Counted from the first letter of the stretch, positions 1 through 8,818 are shown. The stretch: 64,000 nucleotides of DNA from JAJFUV01 sp964384215 (GCA_964384215.1 CAYLLB010000001.1:124001-188000), one strand, 5' to 3'. Numbers and translations: made by a program. The notes: generated from the letters alone by a model not told the origin.

Positions 1-1263
1 GCCGGCGAGGCGCAGCGCTTCATGGGCGTGTTCAATTCCACGCTGTGGGGCGACGTGCAGGATTCGGGCCTGTTCAAGATGGCGCCCAAGAGCTTCTATC
101 CCACCCAGGTGCCCCAACGGCCGCAGGACTTCAGGCCGCCACTGCCCGCCCCGGCGCAGCGCCGCCGTGGCGCGCCGCCGCCAAGGCCTATTAGCCAGGG
201 ACCATGGCTCACCGACTGGTCGGAGCCCCCGGTAAGCACGAACTATCTTGCCTTTGGCTACGTGGCCATTCAGGCCGAGCAACTCGTCCTGTTTGGGTGG
301 CTTTACAACGTGGGGCAACCCGACCTGGCTGCGGCGCAGGTTTTCGGCAAGGTATACTTCGGACCGGTCAACGAGGACGGTGCCCGCAAGATTGCGCGCG
401 ACTTTGCCGCAGATATCCTGAGCCAGTTCGGCGCAAAAGGATTGGCGGGATCCAAGATTTATTTTGTGTCCAGCCGCACGGGCCGCGGACTCAAAGAAAT
501 CTGGTCCATGGACTACGACGGATCCAACCAGAAGCAGATCACTTCCTACCGGTCCATATCGACCATGCCGGGGGTTTCACCCGATGGAACACGGCTCGCG
601 TTCACTAGCTTCTACAAAACGTTTCCTGCTATAGTGATACACTCATTGGAGACGGGACGAAAGTTGCCGTTCTTCAACCAGATCGCATCCATGAATGCGA
701 CGGCGGATTTTATGCCTGACGGCCAGCACATGTTGTTTTCGTCGACGTTGGCAAGCCGTGAGGCCCAGATTTACATGTGTGATCTGGCTGGAGGGAATCT
801 AAAGCGCATCTCGATGGTACGCGCCATCGAGGTGGAACCGAAGGCGAATCCTCGAACAGGACAGGAGATCGTCTTCGTTTCGGGTCGCTCGGGACCCGCG
901 CAAATATATAAAATGAATTTGGAGGGCGCCAACGTTGAAAGGCTGACGGACGGGACTGGCGAGGCCGGCAACCCGGCATGGCATCCCGACGGTCGACACA
1001 TCGCTTTCAAGTGGACTCGCGGTTATGAGCCGGGCAACTGGAACATCTTCGTGATGGACGTTGCCACCAGGCAGTTTGAACAGTTGACTCATGGCGCCGG
1101 GAGGAACGAGAATCCGAGTTGGGCGCCGGATGGACGGCATATCGTGTTCAGCAGTAACCGGACCGGATCGTTTCAGATTTGGACCATGTTGGCTGATGGA
1201 ACACAACTCAAGCAGCTTACCACCAGCGGCAACAATACGATGCCGGTATGGAGCAAACAGTAA
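1..1263 (+). CDS. tolB: Tol-Pal system beta-propeller protein TolB (5' truncated)
   Basis: TolB is the periplasmic component of the Tol-Pal machine and binds Pal during outer-membrane constriction. The reading frame is open from base 1, so the start and signal peptide lie outside the window; the first in-frame ATG is at 22. The first ~150 residues look like the TolB N-terminal domain after a low-complexity Pro/Arg-rich insert (about residues 40-65). The rest consists of repeated WD40-like/PD40 propeller blades, each with an SPDG- or HPDG-type turn (SPDGTRLAF, HPDGRHIAF, APDGRHIVF) and NIFVMD- or QIYKMN-like strands. Directly downstream are pal and cpoB, the usual order. The Pro/Arg insert in the N-terminal part is not typical of short TolBs. 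The family call is secure; the true start is unknown. Confidence 0.9.
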   Translation, partial: AGEAQRFMGVFNSTLWGDVQDSGLFKMAPKSFYPTQVPQRPQDFRPPLPAPAQRRRGAPPPRPISQGPWLTDWSEPPVSTNYLAFGYVAIQAEQLVLFGWLYNVGQPDLAAAQVFGKVYFGPVNEDGARKIARDFAADILSQFGAKGLAGSKIYFVSSRTGRGLKEIWSMDYDGSNQKQITSYRSISTMPGVSPDGTRLAFTSFYKTFPAIVIHSLETGRKLPFFNQIASMNATADFMPDGQHMLFSSTLASREAQIYMCDLAGGNLKRISMVRAIEVEPKANPRTGQEIVFVSGRSGPAQIYKMNLEGANVERLTDGTGEAGNPAWHPDGRHIAFKWTRGYEPGNWNIFVMDVATRQFEQLTHGAGRNENPSWAPDGRHIVFSSNRTGSFQIWTMLADGTQLKQLTTSGNNTMPVWSKQ

Positions 1264-1315
1264 CATTGATGTTCAGTCAGTTGGAGATTTCAGGAGGCGA
1301 AGTTCAGGAAGAGTT

Positions 1316-2077
1316 ATGAAGAAGATTATTTTGTTGTTTTTGGGTTTGACCCTGTTGTTCTTTGCGGTCGGCTGCAAGAAGAAAGCTCCTGCGCCGCCGC
1401 CACCCCCACCGCCGAAGGTTGAAGCACCACCTCCTCCGGCCAAGCCGATGATTTCTTCGTTCGCCGCGGAACCGTCGACCATCGAGCGTGGTCAGTGCTC
1501 CACGCTGCGTTGGGCGACCGAGAATGCCACGGACGTGTCAATCGACCAGGGTATCGGCACCGTGTCCGCCAGTGGTACTCGCCAGGTTTGCCCGAACGAC
1601 ACCACGACATACGCGATGACGGCCAATGGTCCGGGCGGAACTGCGACGTCTTCGGCCACCGTTACGGTGACCGCTCCGCCGCCGCCGCCACCTCCACCGC
1701 CGCCAGCCAAGAAGACCTTGCAGGAACGGTTGGCCAACGAGGTGCAGGATGCGTTCTTTGATTACGATAAGAGCGACATCCGCGAGGATGCCCGTGCGGT
1801 CCTCACCCGTAACGCCGACGCGCTGAAGTCCATCCTGCAGGAGTTCCCGGATGCCGTTATCACGGTGGAAGGCCACTGCGACGAACGCGGTTCGGCTGAG
1901 TACAACCTCGGCCTCGGCGATCGCCGTGCGACGTCCGCCAAGGACTTCCTGGTTCAGTTGGGCGTTTCCGCCGACAAGCTGAAGAATATCAGCTACGGCA
2001 AGGAGCGGCCGCAGTGCACCGAGTCCAACGAAGCGTGCTGGCAGAAGAACCGCCGCGCTCACTTCTCGGCTCAGTAG
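1316..2077 (+). CDS. pal: Peptidoglycan-associated lipoprotein Pal with an internal Ig-like domain
   Basis: Pal is an outer-membrane lipoprotein that binds peptidoglycan and TolB. The ATG at 1316 is chosen because it begins a classical lipoprotein signal with lipobox AVGC (Cys20); AGGAAG lies just upstream, and the open frame before it overlaps tolB. Order of parts: signal peptide, a Pro-rich linker, a ~75-residue beta domain with two Cys (GQCSTLRW, TRQVCPND) of the Ig-like/bacterial surface type, a second poly-Pro linker, then the OmpA/Pal C-terminal domain (VEGHCDERGSAEYN, GDRRATSAKDFL, NRRAHF). At 253 residues it is longer than E. coli Pal (~170) because of the Ig-like insert. Sits between tolB and cpoB. 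Confidence 0.93.
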   Translation: MKKIILLFLGLTLLFFAVGCKKKAPAPPPPPPPKVEAPPPPAKPMISSFAAEPSTIERGQCSTLRWATENATDVSIDQGIGTVSASGTRQVCPNDTTTYAMTANGPGGTATSSATVTVTAPPPPPPPPPPAKKTLQERLANEVQDAFFDYDKSDIREDARAVLTRNADALKSILQEFPDAVITVEGHCDERGSAEYNLGLGDRRATSAKDFLVQLGVSADKLKNISYGKERPQCTESNEACWQKNRRAHFSAQ

Positions 2078-2101
2078 GAAGTTAAGAAGTAGTCGATTCC
2101 G

Positions 2102-2154
2102 CGAAGACCGTGGGGCGGATCCGCTCGCCAAGAGGGGAACTCCCCCGGTCTTCG
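2102..2154 (+). promoter_or_regulatory. Long intercistronic hairpin between pal and cpoB
   Basis: CGAAGACCG at 2102-2110 is the exact reverse complement of CGGTCTTCG at 2146-2154. After one mismatch the stem continues with GGGG against CCCT, giving about 13 pairs around a ~25-nt loop. No T-run follows, so it is not a standard intrinsic terminator. It could be an RNA processing or stability element, or a partial attenuator. The dyad is seen directly; the function is inferred. Confidence 0.6.
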
Positions 2155-2172
2155 TCTTTCGAGGAGGCTGTG

Positions 2173-3057
2173 ATGAAACCCATTCGCTCGATCTCGCTTC
2201 TTGCTTTTGTCCTGGCGCTCCCCTGCGCCGCGCAAAAGCGCGAGATACAGGACTTGCAGCGCGACGTGGCCCTGTTGCAGGACGACGTCAAAAGTATGCG
2301 CAAGACGTTGGACGAGAGCATGACGGCGCTCAAGGTTCTCACTCAGCAGATTCTCGATACCGTCAACAGGATCAACACCGGCATGGCGGTCATGGACAAC
2401 ACGGTCCGCGACCGGCTGAAGGAACAGGAAAAGAACGTGGTGGCTCCTGTGGCGGGTGTAGGCACCAAGATCGACCAAATGACCACCGAGTTCTCTTACG
2501 TGAAGGAAACCGTCACGGAGATGAACACGCGGATGGGCAAGCTTGAACGCCAGGTGCTGGACCTGGGAAACAGCATTAAGACGCTGAACGCGCCTCCGGC
2601 TCCGCCGGATAGCTCCTCGGCGACCCCAGGCGGCGCAGCCGGTGTGTCGGCCGAGGAACTTTACCAGAACGCCCTCCGCGACAAATCCGCCGGTCATCTC
2701 GAGATGGCTCTGCAGCAGTTCGCCGAGTACCTGAGGCTGTTCGGCACCACCGAGTCGGCGCCCAACGCCCAGTATCAGATCGGCGAGATTTACTACCAGA
2801 ACGGCGACTACGCGCCGGCGTTGAAGGCTTTCGATACCTTGCTCGAAAAGTACCCCGAGAACAATAAAACCCGCGACGGGATGTACATGAAGGGCATGGC
2901 ATTGATGAAGTTGGCACGGCGCACTGATGCCGCCCGGCAGTTCCAGGACCTCATCGACGCCTATCCGAATTCCGAGCAGGCCGCCAAGGCAAAAGCGCAA
3001 CTCCGGGGCCAGAATCTGAGCGCTCCCAAGGCAAAGGCCAAGAAGAAGGCCAGGTAG
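2173..3057 (+). CDS. cpoB: Cell-division coordinator CpoB / YbgF-like protein
   Basis: Periplasmic TPR protein that links Tol-Pal to peptidoglycan synthesis in the CpoB/YbgF family. ATG 2173 is chosen because GAGGAGG lies 5 bases upstream and a signal peptide follows (LLAFVLALPCAAQ); an in-frame ATG at 2110 would add an implausible Arg-rich leader. After the signal comes a long coiled coil (about residues 22-150, repeated ELQRDVALLQDDVK-type heptads), a Pro/Ser linker, and a C-terminal TPR block (AEELYQNALRDKSAGHLEMA, AQYQIGEIYYQNGDYAPALK, DGMYMKGMALMKL). It ends in a Lys-rich tail. Third gene of the tol-pal cluster. Confidence 0.88.
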   Translation: MKPIRSISLLAFVLALPCAAQKREIQDLQRDVALLQDDVKSMRKTLDESMTALKVLTQQILDTVNRINTGMAVMDNTVRDRLKEQEKNVVAPVAGVGTKIDQMTTEFSYVKETVTEMNTRMGKLERQVLDLGNSIKTLNAPPAPPDSSSATPGGAAGVSAEELYQNALRDKSAGHLEMALQQFAEYLRLFGTTESAPNAQYQIGEIYYQNGDYAPALKAFDTLLEKYPENNKTRDGMYMKGMALMKLARRTDAARQFQDLIDAYPNSEQAAKAKAQLRGQNLSAPKAKAKKKAR

Positions 3058-3147
3058 CGCTTTGGCTGATCCGGCCGCTTCGCATGCGTTCAAAGTGCCC
3101 ACGCAAGCAAATGCGCATCGTGGTATTCTAAATCCTCGCTGAGGGCC

Positions 3148-4674
3148 ATGGCGCAGCGGCACAATCTTCCTTCCATTTGTATTGCTCTCGGATTTACCCA
3201 GCCCGAACTCTTGCTGTGCCAGGCCCGCCAGGAAGTCGAATCGGGAGAGAGGTTTCTCGAAATACGGTTGGACTACCTGCCCGCACCGGAGCAGGGATTG
3301 AAGGTCATCCGGACTTTGCTTAAAGAGTCCCCCGATAGCACGATCCTGGCGACCTGCCGGCGCCATCAAAACGGAGGACGGTTCAACGGGGGAGTCGAGG
3401 AGCAGTTGCATCTGCTCGAGGCGGCCGTCGAGGAAGGCGCGCAGGCCGTGGATGTGGAGATCGAAACCGCGGAGACGGCGACCGTCGCGGTCGAGATGCT
3501 GCGCTCCAAGTGCCGCGTGGTGATCTCCTACCACAACTACACAGGCACGCCCGCGCTGGATTCCGTCTTGCGGCGTTTGGCCCGGGTGCCGGCGGATATA
3601 TACAAGATCGTGACCACGGCGCGCAAGCCCTCCGACAATATGCGCGTGCTGAACCTGGCGCGCGCCCATGGACGCTTGCCGCTCGTGGTATTGTCCATGG
3701 GCGAGACCGGCTTCCCCACCCGCGTGCTCTCCACTTTGTGCGGCGGGCTCTACACTTACGCCGCCCCCCTGGCCGCGGAGGGGACTTCCGCGGGTCAAGT
3801 CAGCGCCCACGCTCTGCGCCACCTGTACCGGTGCGAAAAGATTTCCCGCAACGCCAAGATCTACGGCGTGATCGCCGATCCGGTCTGCCACTCGATCTCT
3901 CCGCCGGTGCATAACCGCGCTTTTCAGGCCAAGCGGCTCGATGCGGTGTACCTGCCGTTCCTGGTCCATCCGGGGCAACTCAAGGACTTCTTCGAAATGG
4001 CCGAGAAGTTGCCCGTGGCGGGCTTCAGCGTGACCATTCCGCACAAGCAAAAGGTGCTGCGTTATTTGGATATCGTCGATCCGCTCGCGCGCCGCATCGG
4101 AGCTGTGAATACGGTCTGGCGCAAGGCGGGTAAATGGAGAGGCGCCAACACCGACGTCCCCGGCGTCGTCGAGCCGCTGACCCGCCATCTGCGTCTGGCC
4201 AAGTCCACCGTGCTGCTGGTGGGCAACGGCGGCGCGGCCCGAGGGGCCGCCTTCGCGCTCACCGATGCCGGCGCCAAACTGGCCATCGTGGGCCGCAATG
4301 CGGACCGTGTCCGGGCGCTGGCGAAAGCCTGCGACGCCGAGCCTCTCTCCATGGAGCAGGTCCGCGCCAGGCACTTCGACGCGCTGGTCCACGCCACTCC
4401 CGTGGGTATGTTTCCGAAGGTGGACGAGTGCGTCTTCCCGGATGCGATCCCGGCCGACGTGGTCTTCGACATGGTTTACAATCCGCTCGAAACCCTGCTT
4501 CTCAAACGCGCACGGGCGCAGGGCAAGACGGTGGTCCCGGGGATGTCAATGTTTCTCGAACAGGCCGTTCATCAGTTCGAGATATGGACCGGAGAGTCCG
4601 CACCCCGGTCCGTCATGGAACGCGCCGGCATCGAGGCGCTGTCTCATTGCGCGGACGGTGGGAACTCGAAATGA
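3148..4674 (+). CDS. aroDE: Bifunctional 3-dehydroquinate dehydratase (type I) / shikimate dehydrogenase
   Basis: Catalyses two consecutive shikimate-pathway steps: 3-dehydroquinate to 3-dehydroshikimate, then NADPH-dependent reduction to shikimate. Residues ~8-220 form a type I (Schiff-base) dehydratase: EIRLDYL, VVISYHNY with His129, and the Schiff-base lysine in ADIYKIV (Lys153). Residues ~235-505 are AroE: YGVIADPVCHSISPPVHN, FSVTIPHK, GAVNTV, GANTD, the nucleotide-binding GNGGAARG, and the MVYNPLET and PGMSMFLEQA motifs. At 508 residues it equals the sum of both enzymes, with all motifs intact. Fused AroD-AroE is the rule in plants and occurs in some bacterial lineages. Its TGA overlaps the ATG of the next small gene. 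Confidence 0.94.
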   Translation: MAQRHNLPSICIALGFTQPELLLCQARQEVESGERFLEIRLDYLPAPEQGLKVIRTLLKESPDSTILATCRRHQNGGRFNGGVEEQLHLLEAAVEEGAQAVDVEIETAETATVAVEMLRSKCRVVISYHNYTGTPALDSVLRRLARVPADIYKIVTTARKPSDNMRVLNLARAHGRLPLVVLSMGETGFPTRVLSTLCGGLYTYAAPLAAEGTSAGQVSAHALRHLYRCEKISRNAKIYGVIADPVCHSISPPVHNRAFQAKRLDAVYLPFLVHPGQLKDFFEMAEKLPVAGFSVTIPHKQKVLRYLDIVDPLARRIGAVNTVWRKAGKWRGANTDVPGVVEPLTRHLRLAKSTVLLVGNGGAARGAAFALTDAGAKLAIVGRNADRVRALAKACDAEPLSMEQVRARHFDALVHATPVGMFPKVDECVFPDAIPADVVFDMVYNPLETLLLKRARAQGKTVVPGMSMFLEQAVHQFEIWTGESAPRSVMERAGIEALSHCADGGNSK

Positions 4675-4859
4675 CTGTCAAGCTATCGCGAAGGGAATTG
4701 AGTGTACTGGCATTGGCGCCGCGCCTGCTCGCTCAGGAAGCCGCGCCGCAGCCCGATCACAGCCGCGAGGCTTTCGAATTACGGCGTAAGCAATCCGAGG
4801 CGCTTGCCCGGCGCGAAGTACCTATGAGCACCGAGCCGGCTTTCATCTTCAAGCCCTAG
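4671..4859 (+). CDS. Small twin-arginine-like peptide, coupled to aroDE and amidase
   Basis: A 62-residue protein whose ATG overlaps the aroDE stop (ATGA) and whose stop lies 7 bases before the amidase start, so it is almost certainly translated as part of this operon. The N-terminus has SRRELSVLALAPRLLAQ, a twin-arginine-like signal with a short hydrophobic stretch. The rest is charged (EAFELRRKQSEALARREV) and ends in TEPAFIFKP. No catalytic motif is visible. The position suggests a role with the amidase, for example as a partner or export leader. That is inference only; I do not recognise a named family. Confidence 0.6.
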   Translation: MTVKLSRRELSVLALAPRLLAQEAAPQPDHSREAFELRRKQSEALARREVPMSTEPAFIFKP

Positions 4860-4866
4860 ACCCGCC

Positions 4867-6300
4867 ATGGCGAACTTCAACGAGGACGTCTTCTTTTCCA
4901 CCGCTGTCGAACTGAACCGGCGGCTGGTCGCCAAAGAGTTCACCGCGGTTGAACTCGCCCGCGCCTTCGCCGAACGTCTGGAGACTTCCGGCCCGTCCCT
5001 CAATGCCCTGGCGCTCTCCCTGCGTGCCAGGGGTGTCAATGACGCCAAGGACGTGGACGACGATTTGAAACGGAATCGGCTGCGAGGCCCCCTGCAGGGC
5101 GTCCCCTACGGGGTAAAGGACCTTCTGGCCGTTGCCAACCATCCCACCACATGGGGCGCCAAACCTTACGCGAAGCAGGTCTTCGACTACGACGCCAAGG
5201 TGGTGAAGAAGCTCGACAAAAGCGGTGCCGTGTTGATCGGAAAGCTCGCCATGATCGAGCTGGCCGGCGGCGGTGGTTACCGCTACGCCAGCGCTTCCTT
5301 GACTGGACCGGCATTGAACCCGTGGGACAACACGCGGTGGGCGGGCGGATCGTCCAGCGGGCCGGCTGCGGCCGTGGCGGCGGGGTTGGTGCCCTTCGCC
5401 ATCGGTTCGGAAACCTGGGGATCCATTCTCAATCCCTGCGCGAGCTGCGGCTTGACCGGCTTGCGTCCCACCTACGGCTACGTCAGCCGCGCCGGCGCCA
5501 TGGCTCTGTCCTGGACCATGGATAAGCTCGGTCCCATTTGCCACTCGGCGGAAGATTGCGGACGGGTACTTCAGGTGATATCCGGCGGCGATACCGACGA
5601 TCCAAGCTCCGCGGGCAAGAGTTACTACTATGGCCCGCAGTACGCGCGGAACTTCCGGGATCTCAAGTTGGGATTCGCCACGGTAGATTTCGACTCCTGG
5701 CCCGAGGAGAACTGCCGGGCGCCGCTGCGCGAGGCCCTGGGTGTCCTTCGCACCATCCTGCCTGCCGCCGTGGAGACGCATCTGCCGGATTATCCGTATG
5801 GAGCTGTTGCCGGAACCATTATCACGGCCGAAGGCTCGGCGGTCTTCGAACCTCTCATCACAAGCGGCAGAATCGAGGAACTCGCCGACAAGCGGCAGAT
5901 CGCTTCTCTGAAGGCCGGCCTGGAGATTCCCGCCAAGGACTATCTGAAGGCCATGCGCATCCGCTCCCTCATCCAGCAGGATCTGAGGGGACTTTTCACC
6001 CACGTTGACGTGCTCGTCTCGCCCAGCACTTTCAGCATCGCGCCAAAGATTACCGAACCGCTGGACCGGCGACGCGGCGCTACTCCCCGGCCCAAAGACC
6101 GTGGCCTTTCCGATCTGGGCGCTGCCGGCAACCTGGCCGGTCTGCCCGCTCTTTGCTTGCCCTGCGGCTTTGCCGACGGTATGCCGGTCGGCATTCAGCT
6201 TGTCGGCAGACCGTTTTCAGAGAACACCCTGCTGGCCATCGGAGCCGAGTTCCAACGCCGCACGGATTGGCATAGACGCCGTCCCGGCTCACAGAAATGA
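4867..6300 (+). CDS. Amidase-signature family hydrolase
   Basis: Serine amidase of the amidase-signature superfamily, which hydrolyses carboxamides; GatA belongs here too. The triad can be placed: Lys84 in VPYGVKDLL, the cis-Ser in AGGSSSGPAAAVAAG (about 162-163), and the nucleophile Ser186 in GSETWGSI. In GatA the last motif is GSDTGGSIR; the W and missing Arg here argue against a gatA role, and no gatB or gatC is adjacent. 477 residues, normal length. No signal peptide of its own, which makes the preceding twin-arginine-like peptide interesting. The substrate is unknown. Its stop overlaps the start of the next gene (ATGA). Confidence 0.88.
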   Translation: MANFNEDVFFSTAVELNRRLVAKEFTAVELARAFAERLETSGPSLNALALSLRARGVNDAKDVDDDLKRNRLRGPLQGVPYGVKDLLAVANHPTTWGAKPYAKQVFDYDAKVVKKLDKSGAVLIGKLAMIELAGGGGYRYASASLTGPALNPWDNTRWAGGSSSGPAAAVAAGLVPFAIGSETWGSILNPCASCGLTGLRPTYGYVSRAGAMALSWTMDKLGPICHSAEDCGRVLQVISGGDTDDPSSAGKSYYYGPQYARNFRDLKLGFATVDFDSWPEENCRAPLREALGVLRTILPAAVETHLPDYPYGAVAGTIITAEGSAVFEPLITSGRIEELADKRQIASLKAGLEIPAKDYLKAMRIRSLIQQDLRGLFTHVDVLVSPSTFSIAPKITEPLDRRRGATPRPKDRGLSDLGAAGNLAGLPALCLPCGFADGMPVGIQLVGRPFSENTLLAIGAEFQRRTDWHRRRPGSQK

Positions 6301-7172
6301 GACATATGTACAAATCCTTCTTTCTTCTCCTGGTTGCCTGCGGAGCGCTCGTTGCGCAGGAACCGCGCACGCAGTTGCTGTGGCCCGAGGGCGCGCCGGG
6401 CGCGGTCGGCACACAGGATGCCGACAAACCGAGCCTCACCATCTACTTGCCGCCTCCCGGCAAGAGCAACGGCACCGCGGTGGTGGTTTGTCCTGGCGGT
6501 GGTTACAGCAATCTGGCGGTGTTGCATGAGGGACGCCAGGTTGGCTATTGGTTCAACTCTTTCGGTGTCACGGCATTCGTGCTCAAATACCGCGTCGCGC
6601 CGCGCTATCATCATCCGGCTCCTCTCAACGACGCCCAACGCGCCTTGCGTTGGGTCCGCTCGCATGCCGCGGAATTTGGCATCGCGCCCGACCGCATCGG
6701 CATCATGGGCTTCTCCGCCGGCGGACATCTCACCTCCACCGCCGGCACGCACTTCGACAAAGGCAACCCGTCCGCGGCCGACCCTATCGAACGCGCAAGC
6801 TGCCGGCCCGATTTTCTGGTTCTCTGCTACCCGGTGATCAGCTTCACCACCGAGTTCACCCACCGCGGTTCGCTGCGCAATCTACTTGGCGACAACCCGG
6901 ACCCGAAACTCGTTGAAAGCCTCTCGAGCGAAAAACAGGTGACCGCCGATACGCCGCCCACGTTTCTGTTCCACACCAGCTCCGATACGGGCGTGCCGCC
7001 GCAGAACTCCGTTCTCTTCTATCTGGCGTTGCGCGAAAAAGGCGTGCCGGCCGAGATGCACCTTTACGAACGCGGCCCGCACGGCGTGGGCCTGGCGCCC
7101 TTTGAGCCCGCGCTGTCCACCTGGAGCGACCGCCTGAAGGACTGGATGAAACTGCGCGGCCTGCTGCCGTAA
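6297..7172 (+). CDS. Secreted alpha/beta-hydrolase, acetyl-xylan-esterase-like
   Basis: A 291-residue secreted esterase-type hydrolase. The start at 6297 overlaps the amidase stop; ATG 6306 is an alternative. The signal peptide is SFFLLLVACGALVAQ. The fold is read from VVVCPGGGYSNLA (oxyanion HGGG-like loop), the nucleophile elbow GFSAGG, the Asp region (FLFHTSSDTGVPPQNS) and the C-terminal His in ERGPHGVGLA. This arrangement resembles BD-FAE/Axe-type carbohydrate esterases that deacetylate plant polysaccharides. It could equally act on other small esters. Translational coupling suggests co-expression with the amidase. Confidence 0.85.
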   Translation: MRHMYKSFFLLLVACGALVAQEPRTQLLWPEGAPGAVGTQDADKPSLTIYLPPPGKSNGTAVVVCPGGGYSNLAVLHEGRQVGYWFNSFGVTAFVLKYRVAPRYHHPAPLNDAQRALRWVRSHAAEFGIAPDRIGIMGFSAGGHLTSTAGTHFDKGNPSAADPIERASCRPDFLVLCYPVISFTTEFTHRGSLRNLLGDNPDPKLVESLSSEKQVTADTPPTFLFHTSSDTGVPPQNSVLFYLALREKGVPAEMHLYERGPHGVGLAPFEPALSTWSDRLKDWMKLRGLLP

Positions 7173-7245
7173 CCCGGAATTGATTTCCACGCCGGCCCGA
7201 CCTCGAGCGTCAGTTTTGTAGAAAGTGACTGCCCGGAGGACCACC

Positions 7246-8790
7246 GTGCGCCTGTTCCTGCTGCTCTTCGCACTGATCTGCTCGGCCGATGCAGCCGTCA
7301 TCAAAGGCATCGTTCTCGACAACATGAGCGGCCGTCCGCTCGCCCGCACCAGAGTGGTGCTGCAGATTGTTGGGCGGGACAGCATCACGGCCAGGTCCAC
7401 TTCCACCGGCTCAAACGGCCAGTTCGAGTTTGACAAGCTCGCGGCCGGATGGTGCCTGGTAAGCGCGGACCGCATGGGTTTTGCCACGGCGCACCACGGC
7501 CAGAAGTTGTGGAACTCGCCGGGTGTGCCGCTGCACGTCGACGAGGATTCTTCAACGTTTCTGACCCTGCGGATGCGTCGCCTCGGAGCCATCACCGGCA
7601 CTGTCTTCGACGAAAACGATGTCGGCCTGCCGCAAGTCGACGTGCTGGCCTTTCGCGATACCCGTCCGCCATCCTTCGTTGCCAGGACGCAGTCCGACGA
7701 TCGCGGCAACTACCGCATCGGCATGTTGGAACCCGGCCGCTACCTGATCCGGACAGGGCCGAAACGCTTTTCCGAGGATTTCAACCTCGTGCCGACCTTC
7801 CACCGGGAAGCACAGCGCCTGGACGAGGCGTTGCCCGTGGATGTTCGCATGGAGGAGTACGCCGGTGAGGTGAACGTGAAGCCAGAGCCGGGCAAACTGG
7901 TCTCACTCGATGTCGAGTGTGCAAACCCCTGGTTCAGTCCAGTGCCGGTCCTGCTGGTTTCCGAGACCGGACGCATCCGGAGCACCACCAATTCCGCGGG
8001 CCGCGTCTCCTTCCACGGCTTGGCGCCCGGCCAGTACGAAGTCTTTGCCGGCAATCAGGGGATCGAGGCGGTTGCCGCCCGGGCCTACTGGCAGTACGGC
8101 GAGCCGCAGAGCGCATACACTACGTTGTCGCTGGTGCGCGATCGCGAGGACCTGCGCGTGGGCCTTCGTCCCACGCCGACCGTGCGCTTTTACATCCGTG
8201 ATTCCGGTGGAACGCGCATCCAGCCCGACGCTGTGACGGTGTGGCTCCGGCGCAAGGACCTTGCGGGACCGGGCGAACCGCAGCGCCGCACGGGAGCCGA
8301 TGTGAGGATACCGCCGGGACGATGGGAGGTGCGCATCGAGACTCCCCCGGACATGTATCCGGTTTCGCTCGCTTCATCTTCCCTGCGGACCGGCCCCCCC
8401 GGGATCGTCGCCGCTGCCGATTCTTGGACGGAGATGGTGGTTTGGGACTCCAGCGCCCCCATCCTGGAGGTCGTGGTATCTCGAAACCCAGCTACAATTC
8501 ACGGCAAAGTCACGGCGTCCGTGGGTGAGGCGGCCGTGGGCGCGCCGGTGTACCTGGAGCGGTGGGACGAACGCGAAGGCAAGCGGCTGGGAGAAATCCG
8601 CCGGACCCTCACCGGCGCGCAAGGGGGATTCAGCTTCCGCGGCCTCGGTCCCGGCGCCTACCGCCTCGTGTCGAGTTTCGACTTCGATGCGCCCGGCGAG
8701 GAACTTATGCCGAACGTGCAGCCCAAGCTCGTCCGGGTTGCCGAAGGCGAAAACGTCGAAGCCGATCTCGCGCTCTTCGTGATGCAGTAA
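7246..8790 (+). CDS. Secreted carboxypeptidase-regulatory-like (beta-sandwich) protein
   Basis: Start set at GTG 7246 because GGAGGA lies 5 bases upstream and a clean signal peptide follows (LFLLLFALICSADA); a GTG at 7225 has no such site. The 514-residue protein has at least three transthyretin-like/carboxypeptidase-regulatory repeats: IKGIVLDNMSGRPLARTRVV at the start, ITGTVFDENDVGLPQVDV near residue 115, and IHGKVTASVGEAAVGAPVYL near residue 420. Each is followed by a GxFxFxxLxxGxYxL-type strand. No enzyme motif is present. Such proteins are abundant in Acidobacteriota and are usually secreted or surface-exposed; the function here is unknown. Confidence 0.78.
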   Translation: MRLFLLLFALICSADAAVIKGIVLDNMSGRPLARTRVVLQIVGRDSITARSTSTGSNGQFEFDKLAAGWCLVSADRMGFATAHHGQKLWNSPGVPLHVDEDSSTFLTLRMRRLGAITGTVFDENDVGLPQVDVLAFRDTRPPSFVARTQSDDRGNYRIGMLEPGRYLIRTGPKRFSEDFNLVPTFHREAQRLDEALPVDVRMEEYAGEVNVKPEPGKLVSLDVECANPWFSPVPVLLVSETGRIRSTTNSAGRVSFHGLAPGQYEVFAGNQGIEAVAARAYWQYGEPQSAYTTLSLVRDREDLRVGLRPTPTVRFYIRDSGGTRIQPDAVTVWLRRKDLAGPGEPQRRTGADVRIPPGRWEVRIETPPDMYPVSLASSSLRTGPPGIVAAADSWTEMVVWDSSAPILEVVVSRNPATIHGKVTASVGEAAVGAPVYLERWDEREGKRLGEIRRTLTGAQGGFSFRGLGPGAYRLVSSFDFDAPGEELMPNVQPKLVRVAEGENVEADLALFVMQ

Positions 8791-8818
8791 GCGCCGGGAT
8801 CGAGTGCGCCGGGCTGCG

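Noticed and set aside
2071..4392. A 773-codon open frame on the minus strand opposite cpoB and aroDE
   Set aside because: It is antisense to genes with clear family motifs, has His/Arg/Gly/Gln-rich composition typical of shadow frames in high-GC DNA, and matches no motif.
4867..6300. Annotating the amidase as GatA of the Glu-tRNA amidotransferase
   Set aside because: The GatA-type GSDTGGSIR motif is altered to GSETWGSI, and no gatB or gatC is adjacent.
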